Shown: piece by piece, positions 30,653-39,797 of the stretch
How positions within the stretch are numbered: the stretch's first letter is position 1
Layout: each line of letters starts with the position of its first letter
NCBI GenBank assembly: GCA_002049455.2
Contig: KV918840.1
Span: forward strand, 206,864-270,863
Origin: Porphyra umbilicalis
Lineage: Eukaryota; Rhodophyta; Bangiophyceae; Bangiales; Bangiaceae
Reading direction: 5' to 3'
Length of the DNA: 64,000 nt
Notes under the pieces: generated by a model
Told to the model about the DNA's origin: nothing
Databases searched by the model: none
What the model saw: only the letters and a program-made list of their open reading frames with translations
Program-made: the position numbers and the translations under genes

Positions 30653-33348
30653 ATGAGCTCCCGCCGGTTGGCCAGCTCGCGGGGTCTCATCGATGCTCTC
30701 CCCGCTGACTCGCTACGGGGCGACCGCGGGCGGCCGCCCGAAGGGTCTAGCGCGGCCATTGCAGCGTCGGCCGATGAGGAGGATGCTTTGTCTTCAGGCA
30801 TGCTGCGGGTGCGGGCTCGTCTTCCCCTGCCCCGCCACCTGTGGTTGGACCGTTCGTGGCCGAGCGCGAGTACCGACGCGCGGCTGTTCCCACAGATGGT
30901 TGATGGCGCCTCGACCTCCGCGCCGTTGACCGTCCCGCTGTCATCGGTGGTCAGTGACACAGACCGAGCCACCGTGTCGTCTCCGTTCGTCCAGGTGGTG
31001 ACGTCCAGCACCGGGTCGTTTGACGCCAAGGGCTCACCACTCAACCAGCCGAGGCCACCGTCACCCACTTCGCCACGGAGCCGCGTTCCTTCGTCTGCAG
31101 TTGGGGGTGGGATTGGGGCGGTGGCCGCGGCGGCCGCCGCCGTCGCTGCCGCGGCCGACCGCCCCGCCGCGTGGGCGCCTGGCGGTGGTGGGGGCAGCGC
31201 CGGTTCCATTCCCACACTCGGGGAGGAAACGATCCCCATTATGGGCCTATCGGAGATGCAGTATCTCCGTGGCTGCTTCGAGGAGATTTCGCAGGGACAA
31301 GGGTGGGTTGATCTGCGGCAGTTTTGCGATCTGTGCAACCTGCTGCTCACACATGGAGCGTCCTCCTCGGCCGAGACGGCTGTCGACACGAGCGAACCGG
31401 TGGACGAGGCATTTGACACGCACACGCTTGAGTTCCTGTTTCGGTTGGTGGATTCCGGCCGCCAAGGTCGGGTGACACTGCGGGATTGGATCCGCGCGTC
31501 GGCCGTGTTTTGCTACGGCCGGCTCGTGCACAAGCTGCCCTTTGTGTTCCGATTTGCGGCCGATGACACTCCGGAGGGGCCGACGTTGTCGACCGAGACA
31601 GTCCAGATGCTCATCGACGCGGTCTTCACTGTTGTCGCCGCGCCACCGGGCCACTCGTGGAGCATTGCACGCTCGCCAGCGCCGCCGGGGAGATGGCCGC
31701 CCTCCCACTACGCGTCGGGTGCGTTGTCGGTGGAGCATAACCCAGACACGCTGTGGGCATCGGCGCAAAAGCTGATGGGCTCCAGTGGTCACATGACGTA
31801 CGCCACCTACCTGGCGTGGGCGGAGCGGGAGCCGGCGTTTTCCGAATGGGTCGGCTGGGTCGGCAGCCGCGGCCTCCGCGCCATCAACGTGGTGCAGTCG
31901 GCCAAGGAGCGATCGCAGTTCGTGGCCGAGATGGAGATGCTTGGGTTCTCGCCCACGCAGTTGGCGACGCTGCCGCCATCTGCGGCGGCGACATCACAAT
32001 GGCCACCTGCGACTCACCCATCGTCGACGGACGGATCTTCCCACCGGGGTGACTCGATGGCAGGGCAATCATCCGCCACGCTCCTGTCTTTTGAGATCGA
32101 CTTCAAGGCTCTCTCGGTATGTGCGAGAGGGTATCTTGTTGTTTTGCGGTCTTAGTGTCCCTACGCACGTGCATGTCGGTGGCGAGGTGGTGACACGGTG
32201 CTTCTTTTGGTCCTAACGGCGGCTGCCTTGGTATTCTAACACCACCATCTTGGTCGCTTTTAGCGATTGCGTTTCATTGCTCACGTGCGCAGCTGGAGCG
32301 CCGGGTGGGAGAGGGCACCTTTGCCGAGGTTTACGCGGGGCGGTGGCTGGAGGCACCCGTGGCGGTCAAGATTTTCAAGGACCGCTCTTCTGCGGTTGCT
32401 ATGTACCAGGTTCGCAAGCATCAGACTCAGTCGCAGGGAGCCGATGACGGCGCTGTGTCGGATATCGCGGCCGATGGCGACCAGAACCGCGGGGCTTTGC
32501 AGGAGAGCTTGCGCGACCCTGTAGGGGACACAGGGGTCTCCACCTTTGACGAGCTGATTGATTCGGAGCCCCGGTCGACTGGGACCAGCACGCTCTTCCT
32601 GCGGGAGGTGGAGCTGTTGAGCAACCTCCGCCACCCCAATGTGCTGTTGTACATGGGTGCCTGCGTCAAGCATACTTCGCCGCTATGCATCGTGTCGGAG
32701 CTCGTGACAGGAGGCTCCCTTTACGACGCCCTTCATGGCGGACCGAATCGGAGACGCTTGAGCTTTTCGCCACTCGTCAAGCTGCGCTTTTCTCTGGACG
32801 TGGCACGTGGTATGTTGTACCTTCACTCCCTGTCCCCGATGCTGCTGCACCGAGACCTCAAGACGTCCAATATCCTGGTCGACACGGGCGAGACGGACGG
32901 TATGTTCCTGCCTGAGGGGCAACCTTCGACCCGCGTTCGCGCCGTTCTGTGTGACTTTGGGTTGTCCCGCCTGGACGCGGCGGGCACGCACCGTAGCGCG
33001 TCTGGGGAGCCCACCGCCTTGGTCGGCACGCTCATATCCATGGCTCCCGAGGTCATCCAGTACGAGCGCTACACAAGCAAGGCCGACGTCTATTCGTTTG
33101 GCATGATCCTCTGGGAGCTGTGGACGGGGCAAGTGCCGTACAAGGGTCTGTTGCCTGCGCAGCTGATGTTTGAGGTGGCCATCAAGGGCGCCCGCCCCAA
33201 CGTGGGTCCGTCGTCGGGCGTGCCGCCAACCGTGGCGGCGCTTATCCGCCAATGTTGGGCGGCGGACCAGGCGCAGCGGCCCCCGTTTTTAGAGATTGTG
33301 CGGCAGCTGCAAAAGTTTGCGCGCAACGAGATGGGCGTGACTGTCTGA
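30653..33348 (+). CDS. TKL-family protein kinase with N-terminal EF-hand-like region
   Basis: Two exons, 30653-32116 and 32293-33348, give 839 residues. Residues about 198-320 resemble a degenerate calcium-sensor module (FEEISQGQGWVDLRQFCDLC; FLFRLVDSGRQGRVTLRDW with partial EF-loop spacing; GRLVHKLPFVFRF). The kinase domain (about 489-835) has the Gly loop GEGTFAEVY, VAVK (Lys514), FLREVELL (Glu593), HRDLKTSNIL (674-683), DFGLSR (709-714), SMAPEV and the C-lobe ADVYSFGMILWELWTG. All catalytic residues are present, so it should be an active Ser/Thr (or dual) kinase of the tyrosine-kinase-like group. About 80 residues are inserted between the beta-3 Lys and the alpha-C Glu, far more than usual. 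The first 190 residues are low complexity. The start ATG follows a further open stretch, so an upstream exon cannot be excluded. Confidence 0.85.
32117..32292 (+). other. Spliceosomal intron in the TKL kinase gene
   Basis: GTATGT at 32117 and a CAG acceptor ending at 32292, phase 0, 176 bp. Removing it joins the codons ...FKALS to LERRVGEGTF..., placing the glycine loop in frame. Without removal the frame stops at 32155. Pyrimidine-rich sequence precedes the acceptor. Confidence 0.85.
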
Positions 33349-33664
33349 GTCGTAGTGACGCTGTTGCATGCGGGTGTGGATGTGGCAGGTGGGGAGGGTG
33401 TCGGCGCGGGATGCGCGGCGAGTGATGTGTTGGTGAGATGGGCTCTCACAGCTGCTATGTGTGCACACCGCACTGCATGCAGTTCTTTTGCTGTCGTTGT
33501 CGCTCCTACAACTGGTTTGGCAAGCAGCGTGAGCATCGCTCTTGTTTGATGTTCTTCTTGGAACTGTTGCGGCAGCTTGCCTTCTCGCTGAAGCAGGCCA
33601 TGCACGGTTGGAGACAACCCACTGGTCGTTGACTGGGAGAAACACTGCGGATCAAGCCGAAGTC
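33349..33664. other. 3' flank of the kinase gene
   Basis: T-rich 3' untranslated-like DNA between the kinase stop and the MITE. No gene recognised. Confidence 0.4.
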
Positions 33665-33672
33665 ATTGGGAG

Positions 33673-34054
33673 TAGGGTTGCACACGACGCCCCTTTTTCG
33701 GGGGCGTCAGGGGCGCGCGACGGATAAGACGCCTTACTAACGCCCCATTAGGCAGCCAAAACGCCCTCACGACGCCCCAAGTAGCACCCTCAGTATTTGC
33801 TATATCAGTCAAGTGGCACCCATATTTTTCTTTCTTATGTCATTTTTGTGTCAAGACCGGGTGCATGTCATCAACCAAGGTGCACAGCCGCCACATGCTG
33901 AATCATGTAGACCCCCCTGAAATCTATCTCTTCGCGACGCCTTGCTGACGCCCTTTAGAGTTAGGGCGTTCGGGGCGCACGACGCCCAAATGACGCCCTG
34001 GTGACGCCCTTAACGACGCCCTTAACGACGCCCCGGGCGTTCTAAGCAACCCTA
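33673..34054. mobile_element. hAT-type MITE, 382 bp
   Basis: The element starts TAGGGTTGCACACGACGCCC and ends GGGCGTTCTAAGCAACCCTA, imperfect terminal inverted repeats of about 20 bp. It is flanked by a perfect 8-bp target duplication, ATTGGGAG, at 33665-33672 and 34055-34062. The interior has no coding capacity but many copies of GACGCCC near both ends, which look like subterminal transposase-binding repeats. It lies between the kinase and eEF1B-gamma genes, 324 bp upstream of the latter's start. Confidence 0.88.
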
Positions 34055-34062
34055 ATTGGGAG

Positions 34063-34385
34063 GGGTCTGTTGCGTGGGGCCGACGATTCCTAATTGAACT
34101 CGATTGAAGAAATGCCTGGTCACGATGCGGATTGAAGAAGGGGGGCTACCTGGGAATGGATCCACCAGTGCCTTTTATTCAGCGGCCGACTGCTGTCACC
34201 GTCGGCGCACGACATCTTGCACGCCGATCACTCCCCGTCGTCACATCCTTACCCCGTCCCCGTCCTGTGCCTTTTTCCCGGCTGAGTGTCCCCAGTGGTG
34301 AAACATCTGTTGGGTGTTGATTCCTTGCCCTTTTTTTCGTACCTCTTGTTTGGCCCCCTCCCCACGCACCCCTACTGTTGCCGCC
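34063..34385 (+). promoter_or_regulatory. Presumed eEF1B-gamma promoter and 5' UTR
   Basis: The 60 bp before the ATG are strongly pyrimidine-rich (TTCCTTGCCCTTTTTTTCG..., CCCCCTCCCC) and the start sits in GCCGCCATGG. Pyrimidine tracts at mRNA starts (TOP) are known for translation-factor genes in animals. Whether this is such a tract depends on the unknown transcription start. Confidence 0.3.
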
Positions 34386-35621
34386 ATGGCGTACACCCTG
34401 TACACGTACCCGGGCAACCCGCGGGCCAACTGCACGCTCATCGCGGCGGAGTTGTCTGGCATCAAGATCGAAACGCCTGAGATCGAGCTTGGCAAGACCA
34501 ATAAGACTGAAGAGTTCCTGGCGCTCAACCCCCTGGGCCGCGTGCCGACGCTGAAGCTGCCGAGCGGCGCGGGCGTCTTTGAGTCGGAGGCCATTGCCCG
34601 CTACGTGGCACGCCTCCGCCCTGAGGTGGGCTTGATGGGCGCTACCTTTGCCGAGGCAACGGAGGTCGACTCATGGGTGACCCTGGCGAATGCGGACCTC
34701 GTGCCGGCCATGCTCCCGCTCGTGTGGGTGCACTTGTTCAACCTTAAGTACGACGGCAGCGCGGCGACCAAGGCTAAGGCGGCTGTCGACCGCGTGCTGC
34801 AGGTGCTGGACGCGGCGCTGCTGTCGCGGACGTACCTGGCTGGGGAGCGCGTGACGCTGGCGGACACCGTCATGGTGTCCGTGCTCAACTTGTTCATGAC
34901 ACACACTCTGGACGCCAAGGCGCGCAAGGCAGTGCCCAACGTGATGCGTTACTACAACACGCTCACCGCGCAGCCGGCGTTTGCCAAAGTGCTCGGTGAG
35001 ATCAAGCTGTGCGAGACGCCCCTGGCGCCGGCCAAGAAGGAGAAGGCGGCTAAGAAGGAGGCGGCGGCGCCGGCCGCCGCTGCCGCCCCAGCGGCACCCG
35101 CCGCCGAGCCCAAGAAGCCGAAGGCCAAGGGCCCGTACGACGACCTGCCCAAGAGCTCCATGGACCTGGACGAGTGGAAGCGCGAGTACTCCAACAACGA
35201 CACGCGCGAGGGGGCGCTGCCGTGGCTATGGAAGAACCTCGACACCGAGGGCTACTCGCTGTGGCACTGCAACTACAAGTACAACGGGGAGCTGGAGAAG
35301 ACTTTTATGTCAGCCAACCTGGTTACCGGCTGGTTCCAGCGCTGCGAGCACCTGCGCAAGTACATCTTTGGCAACGTGCTGATCTTTGGCTCGTCTGGCC
35401 CGCCTGGGTCGGTCGAGATCTCGGGGGTGTGGCTGTTCCGCGGCCAAAGCATCCCGCCCGAGTGGGACCAGGAGGGCAACGACGCCTTCTACTACGAATG
35501 GAACAAACTTGATATCACGAAGGCGCAGGACAAGGCGCTCGTTGAGGACTACTTTGCGTGGGACGGCAAGTTTGAGGGTGGCCCGACTAAGCCGTTCAAC
35601 CAGGGCAAGACCTTCAAGTAA
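34386..35621 (+). CDS. EEF1G: Translation elongation factor eEF1B gamma subunit
   Basis: This is an intronless 411-residue protein, the usual length for the family. Residues 1-80 are a glutathione-S-transferase-like thioredoxin fold (YTYPGNPRANCTLIAAEL; LNPLGRVPTLKL; FESEAIARYVAR) and about 90-215 the GST C-terminal helical domain (YLAGERVTLADTVMVSVL). A Lys/Ala/Pro linker covers 218-255. The conserved EF1G domain follows to the end (SSMDLDEWKREYSNND, GYSLWHCNYKYNGEL, NVLIFGSSGPPGSVEISGVW, PFNQGKTFK). The protein is a scaffold in the cytosolic eEF1B complex that recharges eEF1A with GTP. ATG 34386 is in a strong context, and the family begins exactly there. The assignment is secure. Confidence 0.97.
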   Translation: MAYTLYTYPGNPRANCTLIAAELSGIKIETPEIELGKTNKTEEFLALNPLGRVPTLKLPSGAGVFESEAIARYVARLRPEVGLMGATFAEATEVDSWVTLANADLVPAMLPLVWVHLFNLKYDGSAATKAKAAVDRVLQVLDAALLSRTYLAGERVTLADTVMVSVLNLFMTHTLDAKARKAVPNVMRYYNTLTAQPAFAKVLGEIKLCETPLAPAKKEKAAKKEAAAPAAAAAPAAPAAEPKKPKAKGPYDDLPKSSMDLDEWKREYSNNDTREGALPWLWKNLDTEGYSLWHCNYKYNGELEKTFMSANLVTGWFQRCEHLRKYIFGNVLIFGSSGPPGSVEISGVWLFRGQSIPPEWDQEGNDAFYYEWNKLDITKAQDKALVEDYFAWDGKFEGGPTKPFNQGKTFK

Positions 35622-37548
35622 GCGCCGCACGTGCTGCCGGGTGCATCGTTCTAGGATATATGTGTTTGTCTCCCGTAGATGATGGTGCTTATGTTCTTTG
35701 TTTTTTTCTTCCCTTTGACTTGGTCCGGGTGTCATCGTGGACGGCCGTGTTTTCTCTTGTACTATTTTTGTGTGGTCACGTGTGTCTAGCTGGATCAACG
35801 TCTCCCAGCCAACCTTCTTGCGTATGCAAAGAGCCGCTCGGCAAGACCACGCGGCCTCGCCACGCGTGGTCTGGCAAACACCTCTCCCGAGGCAGTGCCT
35901 GTTCTTCATGGTGGGCGCTTGGACGTCGGCCGCGGGTGAGGCACACGGCATTGCTACCAAGCGACCGTCTGACCCGCGGAGCGCCGTGGAGGCTTGGCCG
36001 CCCCGTGACTGCACCCCTCGTCCGTCTCCCTAAACTAGCGGCGAACCAACGGGCGATGACCGCGTGCAGGCAGGGAGCCGTCGGCGGGACGGCGCCGCCC
36101 GCAGGCTGCCGCTGCCGCCGCTGCTACTGCCATCGCCACCCGATCGGGCCGTACGGCCCGCCACCACGGCCGTGGTGGCCGCGCAGTACAGTCAATATCC
36201 GGTTATATGCGCTCCAGTTATATGTCACGTGCTATTGCTGATCCCCGAATTTTGTCCTGGTGGACAGGGACTGACTTGCGGACCCGACTCTCTCCACCAA
36301 TCATATGCGCCCCTGGGACTGACTTGGTGCTCCTGATTGCTTACATGTGCCCACGCAGCCTGGAAATCAACATCAGCTCCTCTTCTTTTCTGCACTTCTG
36401 GCGAGGAGACAGTAGAAAATCTCAAGATCTCGCGTGGGCAGCTCGCTCCGTGCCAAGAAAAGCGGATCAAGCGGCCAGGTCCCCATGCTATGGGACGATT
36501 TTTTTTCTTTGATTACCTAGGGCAGGCTTCAGTTTGATTTCCGCGCGGTTTTAGTGTACTTGTGAAATTGACACGTGTTCAAGAAATCCATTACAATGCT
36601 CCTGTAGAATCTCAGAAGGTCAGACTTGTTCGTTTGCTTCGAAGCGAACGTACCGGCGGTGTCCGTCGCTCGCCGTACGGACGCGACCACTCGGCGGTAG
36701 TCGTGGAACGCCTTGTGTGCTGCGGCGGCGATGCGTGGGAAAGCGCCGCGTCGGAGTACTGAGTGGAGCTGTGCAGGGGGCCCCGTGGGGCACCGCCTAC
36801 GGGGTACTAGTCACTAGAGGCAGACGAGCAAAAAATGGAATGGGGACGGTGGAGTCACGGTCAGGGAGATGGCCGCCGCGGCCGCCGCCGCACGCGCGGG
36901 TCGGCGTCGGGTGACACACAGACAGGGTGCGCAGGGCGGGGCGTGGCGGCCGGCCACGGCCGCGTCGCGCCGCCATGAGGCTGCACTGACCGTGCCTCCG
37001 TGCAGTGCGGGAGTGTCACCACTGGTGGTGGCCGCGCGCTCGGCACGGACGCGCGCACCACGGCGGGTCGTGGCCGCCGTTTCGATCACTGCGAGTCGGG
37101 GCGGACGGGGGCGACGCGGCCGCTGTCGGCCACACTCTCGCTGTGTGAACTCGATCTCTGTCTTCCGGTTGGCTGGGAACTCAGGGCTGACAGAGAGTGT
37201 GCACGCAGATCAAATCCAAGCAACTTGCTCACAGAGTCAGGACAAGTTTCATGCCGCTAGCGTTACTTATACATGCTGCCACGAACAACTTGAGGACTCT
37301 CTCCCCGTCAGCCCTATTTTGTGGAAATAAAGGTGAAGTGAATCATCAGAGTGAAGACCTTTCATGGACTGCGTGAACGGGTCTACGGCAACAACAATTA
37401 CCACCCAACGGGGCCTGGAAGAAGTCGCGGCGGTGGCTTTTCCGCAGCCGGCGCGCAAAGGACCTCGTCACTTTCCCATACTGCGTTGTCGTGGTCACAG
37501 CGCCCCACACACTTCTTCGTGGTGACCCTGCATCCAGTACACGCAGAG
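35622..37548. other. Intergenic; two adjoining perfect palindromes
   Basis: After the eEF1B-gamma 3' flank there is no recognisable gene. GGGCCGTACGGCCC (36146-36159) is directly followed by GCCACCACGGCCGTGGTGGC (36160-36179); both are perfect palindromes. The region 36840-37140 is GCC-rich, perhaps the promoter of the next small gene. Confidence 0.45.
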
Positions 37549-38019
37549 ATGGTGCTACCTGAGGGTGCCATGGCCGCGCCCATTGCTGCTGCCCAACAGC
37601 TCAATGTTGGCGGCATGGGTAATAGCGACGACGAGGGGGATGAGGTGGAGGACTTTGGGCCGGGCGCCGTCGACCCTGGGCGATTGCACGTGGAGGGCGC
37701 TCCAGCGGTTGGGCAACTTGCCTTTGAGGTGCACTGTGCGGAGCGAGCGGCTCGACGCGCGTCGACAAACAACGCCGCGTCCTATGCCATGACGGAAAAG
37801 TCCTGGTCAGCGAATGACCGTGCCACAGCTCGCTTCTTGAGCTTCCTCGCGGTTGCTTATGGGCAAGCAGAAGGGCCTGGCGCCGAGCCGCTAGAGCAGC
37901 AGGCAATGCGCCTCGCTACAATCCTGGACGCCACCCTTCCCCACCGGTTGCGCCGCTTCTTTGCGATGCTGCGGGCAAGCAGGAGAAATACAGGCAATGA
38001 CAATTTGAATTCCAATTAG
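37549..38019 (+). CDS. Hypothetical 156-residue protein
   Basis: ATG 37549 starts MVLPEGAMAAPIAAAQQ, followed by an acidic stretch (SDDEGDEVEDFGPG) and a basic, helix-rich C-terminal half (SWSANDRATARFLSFLAVAY; RLATILDATLPHRLRRFFAM). Codon use and residue mix look like protein, and the other frames here are short. The pattern W-S-x-N-D-R-x-T-x-R-F-L-x-F faintly recalls the N-terminal helical part of tyrosine recombinases, but there is no catalytic domain. The function is unknown; I do not recognise the family. Confidence 0.45.
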   Translation: MVLPEGAMAAPIAAAQQLNVGGMGNSDDEGDEVEDFGPGAVDPGRLHVEGAPAVGQLAFEVHCAERAARRASTNNAASYAMTEKSWSANDRATARFLSFLAVAYGQAEGPGAEPLEQQAMRLATILDATLPHRLRRFFAMLRASRRNTGNDNLNSN

Positions 38020-39797
38020 CTCGAGTCCGACGGTACCAGTGTTAAAGTTGTCAAGCATTGCGGTGGACTTGGTCACTGGGGCGCAACGTGGAGTTCACAG
38101 CCGCAACGTGGAGTTCACCAGGCGCCACGTGGAGTTCACAAGTGCCCGCCGGTCTTCACACCCGCCGGTGTGGCTGACGACTGCGACGGGCGCGAGGCAC
38201 CCGCCCGGGTGTCGCTGCACCGGTTGCTGCCTGCCCCCGCGTTGCGCGCGCCTGTTTGCAGTGGAGAGGAGCGGAGCTTGCAGCACAGCCGCTCTCCTAC
38301 ACCATTCCGGAGGCCGGCGGCGACAGCGGCCATGCCGAGGCCGCCCACCGTGGGGAGGGCAGGGCACGCGTCGGCCGCGCTTCACAGACGTCCAGGTGGC
38401 TGGGGGCGGCGAGGCGCCGTTGCCGCCGCCGCCGTGGCCGCTGCCGCCGACGATACCGCCGCTGCTGCTGTCGCGGCGTGTTTGTCTCTGTCGCCCCTGC
38501 GGCCGCCGCCGCTGCCGCGGCCGCCGGCCGCGCTCCGCGTGTCGCGGCGGTACCGCGTGCCGCGCGGGTGCGCCTCGTCCCTCTGGCCGGGGCCCGCACG
38601 CAGCGACGCCCGCGGGGCCGCCGGAAGGCCCCTGGATGCTGTGTCCATGCGGCGGGCTGAGGTTCCTTGTCGCGCAACTGCGGCGGGGCGGCAGCCCGGC
38701 CACCACTAGGGGAGATAGCGAGGGGCGAGGAGAGGGGAGGGGGAGGAGGGGGGGGGTTGTCCGGCCCGCTGCCCTGGTCCTGTGCTGTCTTTTGCCCAAT
38801 TTTGGCCGATGTGGTCGCAGTCAAGACATGGTCTGGGTCAACTGCCCTTTGGTCGATCTTCTTTACCCGTGAGACACAGTTTCCCACTGTTCATCACCCT
38901 TCTTGACATAGACGGGATCGGCCAAAATGGGGAAGACAGCAAAAACGAATTGATTTCATCCACCGGTGCGCTCAAGCACCCAGAGTCGCAGCCTGTGGTC
39001 TGATCTCCACCACAACTGACGAACATGTGACAAAGAACTGGACCGAACAGAGTACGCGAGGCATCCCTGACACTGTATCCTATCTAGCAACCCTGGAGGA
39101 CTGAAGGGTGGAAGAGCATCGAGCGGTGGAAAACTGCCCCAGACGTGCTCGCGTGTCTTGCGCTGCGTGTCGAGCCCCTACATGTGGGGTCGTGGTTCAC
39201 TGACAATACTGGTCATGCCAGTCGACCCGCACCGATGGCCATTGATCTGCCGAAGGGTGGTCCCCAGTTTGAGAAATTTGACTCGGGGAAAAACGGCTGG
39301 CCCGTGGGCCTGGCCACATCTCATCTCGCCATCCAGCTCTGTTTGCATCATGATGCATGGAACGACTCGTCGTTGGGCCATGGAGCTCTGGGATGGAGGA
39401 TTCTCCGCAAGGATAATTCCTCGACGATCCCAGCCATCATGGCACTGGTCGTTGACGCGTGGTTAGGTCCCTGATTGGGTACTCGCCCGTCGCACCCCGC
39501 CTCTTTTGTTGCTGAGCGGTCTCCACGGGAGACGAACGCGTCGCCGCACCACCAGCCTCCACTCTTCCATCCGGCTGGGGTCGCTCCGTGGCCCACCCGA
39601 GACGGCGACGCGTTTAGAAATCGGTGCACCACGTCCTATCGTATAGCCGCGGGCGTGCGCACGGCCGTCGTAGCTGCAGCCCCCGCAGTCTTCGTTGCTG
39701 TAGCCGCCGAACGTCTACTGGCCTCACTGGCACTACCGCATCACGCTCACCGCGGCTTCAAACGCCACGTGCTCCGGTCCCCTCAACCTCGGCTCCC
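38020..39797. other. Intergenic, no gene assigned
   Basis: Two or three direct copies of CGCAACGTGGAGTTCAC(A/C) lie at 38083-38140. The GC-rich stretch 38170-38770 is open on both strands (Ala/Pro/Arg-rich) without motifs. 38780-39797 holds only short frames and leads to the ABC transporter start. Confidence 0.4.

Noticed and set aside
38297..38887. Minus-strand protein starting MGNCVSRVKK, suggesting N-myristoylation
   Set aside because: The first codon is GTG, not ATG, and no upstream ATG is in frame; the remainder is low-complexity.
39624..39797. 58-residue upstream extension of the ABC transporter
   Set aside because: It begins at GTG and has no membrane segment; ATG 39798 is the first real start.
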